A stretch of 46,590 bases of DNA from Planotetraspora thailandica (GTDB taxonomy: Bacteria > Actinomycetota > Actinomycetes > Streptosporangiales > Streptosporangiaceae). This document shows, piece after piece, positions 17,692-27,600 of the stretch. Within the stretch, counting starts at the first letter, position 1. Each line of letters starts with the position of its first letter. Under the pieces are notes generated by a model. The model was given only the letters and a program-made list of their open reading frames with translations, did not search any database and was not told the DNA's origin. The position numbers and the translations under genes are program-made. The stretch lies in contig NZ_BOOR01000081.1 in assembly GCF_016863335.1 (NCBI RefSeq), positions 1 to 46,590 of the forward strand. The letters are read 5' to 3'.

Positions 17692-17985
17692 TCATTCCCG
17701 GGCACGCCGGCGGATCTTGATGGTGCGCATGTCGGTCACCGCGACGCGCAGCACGTCGTACGGCTGGCCGTAGGCGTCGAGCGCCGCGAGGGCCCGTCGG
17801 GTGGCGTCCTGCTCGTCGTCGTCGGGCGTGGCCGGCACCTGGCAGCGGAAGGTGAACGCCGACAGGGTGCCGTCGTGGGTGAAGGCGCCTTGCGTGCTGA
17901 AGGCGAGTCCGGACGCGGCGAGCACGGAGGCGCGGCCGGTCTCGTCGAGATCGCCGAACCGGCCGGAGATGATCACTCTGAACAC
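17692..17985 (-). CDS. DUF6204-like small protein
   Basis: 97 aa, starting at GTG 17985 with GAGAGGA about 7 nt upstream. It opens MFRVIISGRFGDLDETGRASVL-style, then has AFTHDGTLSAFTFRCQVP, an acidic DDDEQDAT stretch, and DVLRVAVTDMRTIKIRRR. This order matches my memory of the actinobacterial DUF6204 family: small, ferredoxin-like in appearance, of unknown function. It overlaps the end of the TetR-family gene by 13 bases, so both are translated from one message and the regulator may control this protein. It converges with the sensor kinase gene. Confidence 0.75.
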   Translation of the reverse strand: MFRVIISGRFGDLDETGRASVLAASGLAFSTQGAFTHDGTLSAFTFRCQVPATPDDDEQDATRRALAALDAYGQPYDVLRVAVTDMRTIKIRRRARE

Positions 17986-18626
17986 TGTGATTCCTCTCGG
18001 ATGGCGTAGGTGAGGATGCGTCCGCCGAGCAGGTCCTCGGCGGCGTCGAGGATGTCGAGGACGGCCGCGGCGATGGTGCCGGGGTCCTCTCCGGCGGCGG
18101 TGCGCCTGCCGATCTCGGTGTAGACGAGCTCGTGCAGGGCGCCGACCTGCCAGGCCACCACGTGGGGCAGCGGGTCGGCGGGGGTGGTGTCGGTCTCCTC
18201 CGCGAGTACGGCGGCGAGCGCGTCGGTCATCTGTCGGCCGAGATCCTCAAGCCGGGCTGTCAGCGTGGGTGCGGCCCGCATCATCACGAAGACGCGGCCG
18301 AACCCGTCGGTCAGGCCGAGCCTGCGGTCGCGGCGGCGTACCTCCTCACGCAGCGTTCGCAATACGGCTGGTACGGCGCCTTCGCCGGGCCTGCGGTCGC
18401 GCACCATGTCGGCGAGCCGTTGCGGGGACGCTTGGTCGGGCGGTAGGACGAGGTTCTCCTTGGTCTCGAAGTAGTTGTAGACGGTGTTGGCCGAGACTCC
18501 GGCTGCGGCGGCGACCTCGGTGATCGTGACGTGCTCGAAGCCCCGCTCGACGAACAGCCCGATGGCCGTATCTGAGATGTGCCGCCGTGTCTGGCGCTTC
18601 TTGCGTTCCCGCAGCCCTTCGGTCAT
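17973..18626 (-). CDS. TetR-family transcriptional regulator
   Basis: 217 aa. The N-terminal helix-turn-helix domain spans about 8-58: RRHISDTAIGLFVERGFEHV, TITEVAAAAGVSANTVYNYF, KENLV. The C-terminal ligand domain is about 140 residues, helical and ends in DILDAAEDLLGG. There is no Shine-Dalgarno before the ATG at 18626. The upstream AT-rich region carries inverted repeats that overlap the likely -10 box, so auto-repression is probable. It is co-transcribed and overlapping with the DUF6204-like gene; no transporter or enzyme gene is nearby to hint at the ligand. Confidence 0.9.
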   Translation of the reverse strand: MTEGLRERKKRQTRRHISDTAIGLFVERGFEHVTITEVAAAAGVSANTVYNYFETKENLVLPPDQASPQRLADMVRDRRPGEGAVPAVLRTLREEVRRRDRRLGLTDGFGRVFVMMRAAPTLTARLEDLGRQMTDALAAVLAEETDTTPADPLPHVVAWQVGALHELVYTEIGRRTAAGEDPGTIAAAVLDILDAAEDLLGGRILTYAIREESQCSE

Positions 18627-18633
18627 GCGAGAA

Positions 18634-18666
18634 ACTTTAATCGGACTCCATATTTAAAGTCGACTT
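18634..18666 (-). promoter_or_regulatory. Candidate TetR operator overlapping its own promoter
   Basis: ACTTTAA (18634-18640) and TTTAAAGT (18653-18660) are inverted arms 12 bp apart, and AAGTCGACTT (18657-18666) is a perfect 10-bp palindrome sharing the second arm. The block starts 8 bases upstream of the TetR ATG and is strikingly AT-rich for this genome. Confidence 0.55.
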
Positions 18667-18946
18667 CATTATTTGAGCCGGTAGTCAGGGCACGGGACTT
18701 CAGCACTGGTTCGCGGATCCACTGCCTACGGCGCCGAGCGGTCGCCGGCTCGCTCTGAGAGCTGCGCGGTGTCGTAGCCCAGCATGATTCCTCGCCCGCG
18801 TCCACGCGCTGGGCCGCCGGGCACGGCCCGCCGACCCGCCGATGACGGGCTGCGCCATCCCGAGTTCATTCAGGTCGCGGGCATCTCACCTTGGCCAGGC
18901 GGGTCTGTCCATTATTGAACGTTCGTGTCTTACAGCCCCACGCTGC
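18667..18946. other. Region between TetR promoter and toxin operon end
   Basis: No convincing gene. GGGCCG at 18811-18816 and CGGCCC at 18824-18829 form a 6-bp hairpin 117 bases past the stop of the 907-aa gene, a weak candidate terminator for the toxin operon. Confidence 0.3.
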
Positions 18947-21670
18947 CTAGTTCGCCTGTCTGATGACTCGCCTGTGTTCCTTCTCGCGGACGGCCATGAT
19001 GGTGGCGGTGGTGGAGGTGGCTTGGGAGGAGAGCCAGTCGGCCTTGGCCTTGTTGGCTTTCAGGAGGACCGCCCTGTCGCTCAGGCGTTTGACGGAGTCG
19101 TCCACTGCCTTCTTGATCTCGGCGATGGTGAACCAGTTCTTAGGGACGGGGCCGGGTTGGGCAGGTTTCTTGGAGTCGGGGGTCACCTCGGCCAGGGCCA
19201 GGGTCAGGGACTCGGCGGCGATCTCCAGCGACTCGATGGTCTTGGCCAGGCGGATCGGCTCGAACTCGGTGCCCTTCTGGTCTGCTGCGTACTGCAGTGC
19301 CTCCTCGTCGAAGTTGGACGTGGCCTTCTTCGCGGTCTTCCGTTCGTTGTGCCCGTCCCGGCTGCCGTCGTTGACGGTGGCGAAGGGCAGGGAGTTACGG
19401 AAGCAGAGGAACGACCTGATGGCGTCCTCCGCGCCCTCCGGCCCCTCAGCGAGGTAGACGTCGACCGCGTAGTTGAAGATGTCGTTCAACTGGCCGCCGA
19501 CGAGCTGGTCGGACGGGATCGCGCAGTCGAGCTTGGTCAGCAGCTCGCTCTTGAGGTCCCTGGCCACCTCTTTCTGCAGTGCCGCGGCGATGCCCGTGCG
19601 TTTGTGCGTGGCGTACAGCTTCTCGACGGCCGCGGTCTCCGTCGCCCACGCGGTGGAGTGCGAGCCCATTCCGGAGATTCCGTAGGGTGCGGGGGCCCGG
19701 CCCTGGATGGCGAGCTTGTTCCGGTCGTCGATGGTGACGACCAGGTCCTCGGTCTTGGCGTGGATGACCCAGCGACTGTCCTTGGCGGGCTCCGGCACAT
19801 CGCCGAACTCCGGGTAATATTCGCGGACCTTCTCAAGGAGCTCCTGGACCTTGTCCGGCTCGACCCCGGTGACGCTCTCGGTGAGAGACTCCTCCAGCTT
19901 GGTGATGAGAGCCTCTTCCGGGTCGCCGGTCAGGAAGTCCGTCTGCTTGACGGCGTTCGGATATGACTCGGCCATGGTCTTCTGGTGCTCGTACAGCAGG
20001 CTGCCCAAGATGAGCGAGCTGTCGGCGAGCGCCTGGTCGTTGGGGACGCTCAGCGCGGCCAGCACCTTCGCGGCCTCCGCGCCCTTGGCCGTCAGCTTCC
20101 GCTTGGCCTCCTTGAAGCCGTCGCTCTCCTTGGCGCTCACCAGGTGCGCCAGGTCCTTGGCCAGCCTCGCAGTCTGGGCGACCTCGTCGGCCAGGTCATG
20201 GACCGCGGGATATCCGAGGTCCTCGCCGGCGACGCCGTCGGCCTCCTGGGCGATCGCCTCAAGCTCCATGCGCACGTCCTCGATGGGCTTCCCATGCGAA
20301 GGGGCGACGGCCGACCTCTTTCCTCCCGGCACGAGCGGGATGATGTAGGGGTCGAGGATCGGCTGCAGTTCGTCGGCGAGCTGGACGGCCAGCCGGATCT
20401 TCCCGCGCTCCACCCGTACGGCCTCGGGGGCGACCGCGAACTGCACGCCCGCACCGCGCTGCGCGGCTTCGAAGGCGAACGTGTCCCACAGGCCTTCGTA
20501 CGCGTCGTCGAGGATCATCTGTTCCTCGGCCTTCTTCTGCTCCGCCTCCTCCTTGTGCCTTTTCTCCGTCTGCTGCGCCGACTCCCCCTCCGCCTTCGCG
20601 TCCTCCTCGTCCCGCAGCCGCTTGTCTTCCGCGGCCTCCTCCTCCAGACGCTTCTTACGCTCCTCGGGCGTCTCGGCCGCGATCCGCTCGTCCCGCTGCA
20701 GTTTGCTTTCCTCCGCGAGCTCGATCTTGAGGATGGCGGCACGCGCGGCGCCCTCGCCCGACCCGTGCGATCCGCGGTCGGTGTCCGGGAGCACCGTGGC
20801 GTACGGCAGGAAGTTGAGATACGCCAGGTGGTGGGCTATCGCCTTGCCGATCCTCGCCGGCGTCAGCTCGGGCTGGTTCCCGCTCTCGATCTGCTGAAGC
20901 GTCTCCTCCACCACGAACGCGTAGTGCTCGAGGTACGGACGGCGATGGTCGGCTTCCTCGTCGTCCAGCGTGTTGAACAACCGCATGCCGATCGAGTCGG
21001 GGTCGCCCGAGGTCATCCACTCCTGCGCCTCGCCCTGGAGTGTCCGCAGCGTCGTCACCGCGTCGGCGAGGCTGAGTCCGTGCATCCGCGCGTGCACGCG
21101 GTCGACGATGGTCGCCCAGGCCCCGGTGTGGTCGCCCATCCGGCTCCCGAAGGGCGAAGGCGTGCGCAGGCGGCCGAACGACAGGCCGCTGATCTGCCCG
21201 TTCTTGGCGACGATCTGCGGGTAGAGCTGCACCGTCGCCCCGGCGGGCAGGTCGTCGCGCCGCTGCACCGTGAACGCGGGCGCCGTCCGTGTGGTCGTCA
21301 CGGCCGTGCCGGTGGTGTTGAGGTCGATGAATCCGGAACCGATCGTGTCGCGCAGGTCGCGCAGGGTCGGCCGACCGCTGTTCTTCGTCGTCCGCGGCGC
21401 CTTCGCCGGCCGGGCCGCCAGATCGGGCTGCTCCCGTTTCCGCTTGGCGGTCGCGGTCCGCGAGGCGGACACCGTGGTCTTCGTCTCGTCCTCCGAGGAC
21501 TCGGAGGACGAGACGTCCGAACCAGAGTCGGTGTCGGTGTCGACGACCGTCTTGACGTCGGCCGCGGTCGGCTTTTTTATCGTGGTCGAGGTCGCCTTCC
21601 GGTCCGCCGTCGGCGTCGGCTTCTTGACGCCTTTGGTCTTCCTGTTGATGGTCTGCTTGCTTCTGCCCAT
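18947..21670 (-). CDS. Tc-toxin-associated 907-aa protein with NLS-like tail and duplicated domain
   Basis: 907 aa; I do not recognise a family. Residues 1-100 are disordered and Lys/Ser/Thr/Asp-rich, with a poly-acidic/Ser stretch (DTDTDSGSDVSSSESSED, 44-61) followed by KRKREQPDLAARPAKAPR (76-93), which resembles a bipartite nuclear localisation signal. One domain occurs twice: first at about 165-310 (PSPFGSRMGDHTGAWATIVD, then NFLPYATV and RGSHGSGEGAA), again at about 655-785 (APYGISGMGSHSTAWATETA, then NSLPFATV and RDGHNERKTA). Between them lie a charged coiled-coil-like segment (315-385, repeated EE/KK/RR) and a helical region. There is no signal peptide, Rhs/YD repeat or aspartyl-protease motif, so it is not TcB or TcC. 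The ATG is 12 bases after the stop of the TcA-like gene, with GGAG about 9 nt upstream, so the two are one operon. Inferred role: partner, chaperone or cargo of the Tc-like machine. Confidence 0.85.
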   Translation of the reverse strand: MGRSKQTINRKTKGVKKPTPTADRKATSTTIKKPTAADVKTVVDTDTDSGSDVSSSESSEDETKTTVSASRTATAKRKREQPDLAARPAKAPRTTKNSGRPTLRDLRDTIGSGFIDLNTTGTAVTTTRTAPAFTVQRRDDLPAGATVQLYPQIVAKNGQISGLSFGRLRTPSPFGSRMGDHTGAWATIVDRVHARMHGLSLADAVTTLRTLQGEAQEWMTSGDPDSIGMRLFNTLDDEEADHRRPYLEHYAFVVEETLQQIESGNQPELTPARIGKAIAHHLAYLNFLPYATVLPDTDRGSHGSGEGAARAAILKIELAEESKLQRDERIAAETPEERKKRLEEEAAEDKRLRDEEDAKAEGESAQQTEKRHKEEAEQKKAEEQMILDDAYEGLWDTFAFEAAQRGAGVQFAVAPEAVRVERGKIRLAVQLADELQPILDPYIIPLVPGGKRSAVAPSHGKPIEDVRMELEAIAQEADGVAGEDLGYPAVHDLADEVAQTARLAKDLAHLVSAKESDGFKEAKRKLTAKGAEAAKVLAALSVPNDQALADSSLILGSLLYEHQKTMAESYPNAVKQTDFLTGDPEEALITKLEESLTESVTGVEPDKVQELLEKVREYYPEFGDVPEPAKDSRWVIHAKTEDLVVTIDDRNKLAIQGRAPAPYGISGMGSHSTAWATETAAVEKLYATHKRTGIAAALQKEVARDLKSELLTKLDCAIPSDQLVGGQLNDIFNYAVDVYLAEGPEGAEDAIRSFLCFRNSLPFATVNDGSRDGHNERKTAKKATSNFDEEALQYAADQKGTEFEPIRLAKTIESLEIAAESLTLALAEVTPDSKKPAQPGPVPKNWFTIAEIKKAVDDSVKRLSDRAVLLKANKAKADWLSSQATSTTATIMAVREKEHRRVIRQAN

Positions 21671-21682
21671 GGGGACGCTCCG

Positions 21683-24600
21683 TCAGGGAAGGGCTCGGTA
21701 AGAAAGAATCAGGGCAAACCCGGAAAGTCCGGACTTGTCGCCGTCCAGGACGAGGCTCCAGTCCCGTACGGTGAGCCCCGGCGTGCGCAGAACCCGCCCC
21801 TCGGTGAGCGGCAGCCTGCTGTCGCCGTTCAGCAGGAACCGCACCGCCGAGTCCGCCTCGTAGTGGGCGTAGACCCCGGTGATCTGGCGGCCGGACAACC
21901 CGGGGAGCAGGTCCGCGGTGATCGGCAGCACCAGCGCGTCGTCGTCGCCCGACAGGAACGCCTCCCACTCGTCCGGGAACGAGGCCGCGACGTCGAGGTA
22001 CCGCGCCGCCGGGTACGGCTTGAGCATCCCCCTGACCGCGGTGGCGAAGGTCTCGCCGCCCTGGTCGGCGGTGTATTTGACGGTGATCGTGACGTCCACG
22101 AGGTCGGCCAGAACGCGCCGCGCCTCCAGCCGCCAGCGCGAAACGGCTCCCGTGCCCTCGAACGGCAGGTACCGCTGGTCGTCGAAGCGCAGCTCGAACA
22201 GCCCGTTGCCGTCGCGCCCGTACTCGACGTCCGAGAGTGCGATCTGCTGGCTCGGGCGCCAGTCGCCGCGCAGGCTCTCCGGCGCGGAACCCTTCGGATC
22301 GAGGAGATACTTCACCGCCTTCGGATCGGCCGTGAGCACCGTCTTGCTGTCGAGCTGGGTCAGCGTCGCGTTCACGCTCAGCGGCCCGTCGGGGCCCTCG
22401 AACGTGACGCTGACCGTCTTGATCTGACGGCGGAAGTGTCCGGGGAAGTCGCGGTCGAACAGCGCCTCGGTCAGCGCGAACTCACCCCGTCCCTCGTTCT
22501 TCAGCGTCAGCAGGCCGAGCGGGTCGATCTGGAGCAGCGACACCCGTTTGGTGATCTCCAGCCCCCGCTCATCGGACAGCACGTACGCCTGCCCGAGCCG
22601 GTCGAGGTCCAGTGCGAGCCCGTGCCCGGCGAGCAGCCCGTTGCGCCGGCTCTCCCAGTACGTCGGCTGGATGAACCCCGGGGAGCCGTCCCGCTCGAAG
22701 GCGTAGGCCCGTTCGGCCGCTCGCGCCATCTCGTACGTCAGGTTGTACGTCTGGAAGTACAGCCCGGAGAGCCGCTCGACCATCCAGCCGTACAGCTGCG
22801 CCCCGGCGAACTTGCCCGTCATGAACGCGGTCTCCGCGTCGAGGTGCGCCACCTGCCGGTTGTGGATCTCCAGCTCGCGCCGCGCCAGCGCGAGCTGGAG
22901 TTCCGCGGACGCGACCTGGTGGCCGAGCTGCACCACGTCGCTGCGCGAGATGGCCACCTGGAGGTTCCAGTCCTGCTCCTGGCGTTCCTGGTCGGCCCGT
23001 ACGCCCAGCAGCTCGCCCAGCATCGAGAACCCCTCGCCCAGCGTCGAGGAGACCTCGGAGCCGATGTCCAGGGCGTCGCCGACCTGGTCGCCGCCGACGG
23101 ACGTGCCCATGATGAACGGGCCGATCAGCGCCTGCGGCACCCCTGAGGCGATCGCCGCGCCGATCTTGAGCCCGCCCGCGACGAAGTGGGCCGCAGCGCC
23201 CAGCCCCATCATCGCGATCTGGGCCTCCTGGAGCGGCGAGAGCCCTTCGGCGACCAGCGTCTCGTAGTGCGTGACCCGGGCCTCGGCCGCGACCTTGGAG
23301 TCTCGCGCCTCGGCCAGCCCCTCCTCGGCGATGCGGACCTGGTTCTCCTTGATCTGCCGGGTCAGCGCCAGGATCTCGGCCTCCTGCCGGTTCCGCAGCA
23401 GAGCCAGTTCCTCGCCGTCCCGCTGCTCGAAGGCGTTCAGCAGCTCATCGCCGAGCTGGCGCAGCCGGTCGGCCAGCTCCTTGGCGCGCTGGTACAGGAA
23501 GTCGAACCGGTACGGCGGCACCGCGGCCGTCGCGGCGGCCGTGAGCTGGTCGAGCGTCGCGCCGGTCGCGACGCCGCGCACCAGGGCCATCACGTCGGCC
23601 GGCGGTTCGAACAGCGGGATCGGCCGGCTGACGCCCATGATGTCCAGCGACTGGCGGATCTTGGTCAGCCGGTCCTCGACCCGGTTCCAGTACTCCAGGA
23701 ACTGGCCGTTCTCCGGGACGTAGAAATACGGGTTGGCGACGCCCGCGTGGACGGCCCCCTCCTCCTCCAGCAGGGTCCCGTCGGCCGTCAGGTGGCCGGT
23801 CTCCCCCGGGCCCTCGCCGTCAGGCAGCTCGTAGGGGGAGGCGGGCGGCAGCGCCCGGGGTCCGGCGCTGTACGGACGTTCACCCAGGAGGTCGTAGGCG
23901 AAGATGTAGAGCATCCGCGCCTCGTCGACGCTCTCCGCCGTGTACTGGCGGAAGAGCAGGTCGCCCCAGTCGAGGAGATTGTCGATGTAGGCCATGACGA
24001 CGGCCCGCCGGTACGCCTCGGGGCGGAGTTCGGCGATGGCGTGCGGGTCGAACGGGTCGTCCAGGTAGGTCTGGAGCAGGGAGCGCCGATCGCCCATCAG
24101 GTCGTACTGGCGGCGCAACTGCCCGAGCATCGCGGTGCGTTCCCCCAGCGCGCCCGTGAGGCCCGCGTCAAGGCCCGCGAGGCCCTTCAGGAACTCCAGC
24201 TCGTCCGTGGTGAGGTCGCGGCTCTGCCGGAACGCCGGGGCCAGCGCTTCGACCGAGTCGAGGATCGGGGTCAGCCTGGCCGACACCTGGGCGTCGTTCA
24301 GCGCCCGCAGATCCTCCCGGCAGTCGTCGACGAGCGCCTGAACGTCCACCGCGAGGAACGGCAGGAACCGCCAATATCGTGTGCGCTCGGTGGGGTCGAA
24401 GACGTACTCGTACCAGCGCCGGGCGTCCTCGAAGCGCTGGGCGGCGTTGAGCGCCTGGGCGATCAGCAGCGGCGCGTGGAAGAAGATCTCCCAGTAATAG
24501 AGGCCGCCCGAGCTGTCGAAGTCCAGATGCGAGCTGACCGGCACGCTGGCCGCCGCGAGCTCCGGACGGACGCGGACGGTCGTGGCGTCGGAGCGCGTGC

Positions 24601-27600
24601 CGCTGAACGCCGGAAGCTCGTCCAGCTCCTGGGTGGACGGGTCGAGCAGCGCGTCCACTCCCCCGGTCAGCAGCCGACGGTTCAGCTCGGCGGCCGTGCT
24701 GGAGGTCAGCCGGACGATGTCGTACGGCAGCGAGGCGATCTCGTACGGCCGCTTGACGGCCTCGGCGGCCGGGTAGGCGGCGTACTGCGTGCCCACGAAG
24801 AAGTAGAGCGCGGAGTCTGCGTCCAGGACCCCGGTGAAGCCCTGCGGGAAACCCTCGGGCAGGCAGCGCCAGTTTCCTTGGATCGGAAGGAGGGCCAGCC
24901 TGGCGTCGGGTTCCTGCCCGGCGGGGAGCGTGCCGTAGCCGCCGCCGCTGAAGACGTAGCGCAGGTCGCCGCGCCGGAAGACCGCGTCGATGCGCTGCGC
25001 CGCCGGCTTGGGGTAGCCCGCGTCGATGTAGTCGGGGATCGTCGGCTGCGCGGCGCCGCCGCTCAGCGTGTACCGGACGAACTCGCCGCCGCTGACCAGG
25101 AACAGCTTCCCGTCGGCGACGTAGGCGGCGTCGACCTCGCCCGTGCGGGTGATCGCGGTCTGAACCCGGCCGAGCTCGCTGGTCGGACGCGGCGGCTCGT
25201 CGATCCCGTGCGCGTTCGCCCAGTAGACGCGCCGGGCGTTGTCGACCGTGATGACGCCCCCAACGAGCGTGAAGGACGGCCCGGGCCCGGCTGCGACCCC
25301 GTCGGGATTCTTGGCCAGCGGACGCGGATAACCCTTGTCCGGCAGCAGATCGGGCCCGAGCCGTACGTACTGGTCGCCGAAGATCAGGTAGGTGTAGCCG
25401 TCCTTGGCGACCACGGCGTCCAGGGAGGGCTTGCCGGGAATCTGCCACTGCCTGATGGTCCCGAACGCGCCGGAGACCGCGTACCCCTCCCGGGCCTTCG
25501 AGTAGAAGATCTCCACACCGCCCGGGCCGGTGAACGCCGCGTCGACCTTCGTCCACGGCGGCAGGTTCTCCGTGTTGGACGCGGTCTTCTTCGGATAACC
25601 GGGATCGAGGGTGCCGAAGCCCAGTTTCGGATAGCGGTAGTACTCGTCCCCGGAGAACAGGAAGATCCGATCACCGCGGACCAGGGCGGCGTCGACCACG
25701 CCGGTGCGCAGCAGGTTCGTGCCGACCACGCCGAACCGTTCCGCGGTCGCCTGTCTGGTCTGGCGCGAGGTGACCTTGCCCGGAGGCACCGCGACGAAGT
25801 TGCCGCCGACGTTGTCGAAGAAGTACAGGGTGCCGTCGGCGAGCTGGAAGGCGGCGTCGATGCCGTCCCAGGTGGTGGGCAGGCGGTCCTGGTTGCCCTT
25901 GAGCGGCAGCAGCGCCGCCGGTTCGTCGGGCGCGGCGACCGGGCGGCACAGGAAGCTGCCGCCCTTGTGGTCCACGCTGAACCAGGCGCCGTCCTGCGTG
26001 TCCGCGGGTGCGTTGAAGCGCACGACGTCGTTGATCGGGGTGGTCGTGGGCTCCATGAAGATCCGGCTCAGGTCGGCCGGACGGGCCGGGTCGACCGTGG
26101 TCTTCGCGGGGAGCCCGTACAGCTCGGGCGTGAGCGAGAAGGCCGAGGTGACCGCCGTCGTGCCCGGCGTCGTGCCGACGGTGTACGTGCACCGCACGAC
26201 GATCGAGTCGTGCTCGCTCACGCCGGGGACCAGCCGCGACGCCTGCACGTACAGGCTCACGTCCGTGATCGGCCCGGCCTGCTCCGCGTCGACCGCCAGG
26301 ACCTGCGCCGCGACCCATTCCCCGGTCAGGTTGCGGAAGGAGTAGCAGATCTTGACCCGGTAACGCGGTGGCGGCGCGGCGACCTGCTGCCCGCCGCCCG
26401 ACTGCGTGGTCACGATCGTGGTCGTGGACGGGTCGTCCGCGGTGACCGCCTCGACCACCGGCCAGAAGACGAACACCCGGCCGAAGGCGTGCACCGGATC
26501 GACCCGCTCGGCGTCGATCTGGACGTCGACCTTGGCCCAGGGCTCCCAGGTGGCCGAGAGCTTCTGGCCGTCGCGGAACTCCGCCGTACGGAAGTAGTAG
26601 CGCCGCGGCTCGGTGCGGGTACGGCCGAACAGGACCAGCCTCCGCTCGCCCGCGGCCGCTCCGTCGGCGGTGTAGACGTAGCCGCCCGCGATGGCCAGGC
26701 GGGAGACCTCGGTGTATTCGTCGAGGTAACGCTTGTAGGCGGTCTGTACGCTCTGCGCGGTGATCTCGCCCTGGAGCAGGTCGCTTTCCAGCGCGGCGAA
26801 CGCGGGAGTCTTACGGGACCGCAGTTCGGGGCGGAGGTAGTTCTCCGGGTAGAGGAAGACCTTGCGGTTGGCCTCCCAGGTCCGGTAGTTCCGCATCCAG
26901 GACCACCACAGGCGCAGGCGCGACTTGACCTCGTCGGGATCCACGTCGTCCGGCAGCTCGACCGTCTCCAGGTCGAGGAGGTAGCGGTGGAGGTAGAGCT
27001 GGGTCGCGCCGATGGCCTCACGGACCCGTGAGGTGGTGCCCTCGGCGCCCATCTCGACGTCGATCAGGTAGCGGTTGAACAGGTCGCGGGGCGTGCCGTA
27101 CGCCGGGGCGAGGTAGGCGACCAGCGCGTCACGCTTGAGCACGTTCAGCTCGTCGTGGAGCGTCTTGGACAGGGCGGGCCAGGCCTGCTGGTCGGTCTGG
27201 CGTTCGAGCATTCCGTAAAGGGCGGTCGCCGCGGCCTCCAGGTCCCGCGTGGAGCCGAAGACCTTCTGCCAGACCTCCCGGTAGATCTCGGACGGACCCG
27301 CGCCGAACCGTCCCGCCGCGGTGAACAGGTCGGCGAGGGCGAGCAGGAACTCGATCTCGAAGAGGTGCTCGTCGCGGACGTGCGGGGTCAGCAGGGCGCT
27401 GTTGCGCCTGGCCCAGCGGAGTTCTTCGAGGTCCCAGCCGAACAGGTCGCTCAGATACTTGTACGGATCTTCGGCGCCGGTCAGGAAGAAACCGGCCAGG
27501 CCGTCCGGGTGGGAGCGGCACAGGTCGATGAAGCCGACGATCGTCTGGACGTCGCCCAACCGGTAGTCGGCCGCGCCCGACCAGCGCTGCGCGAACTCCT

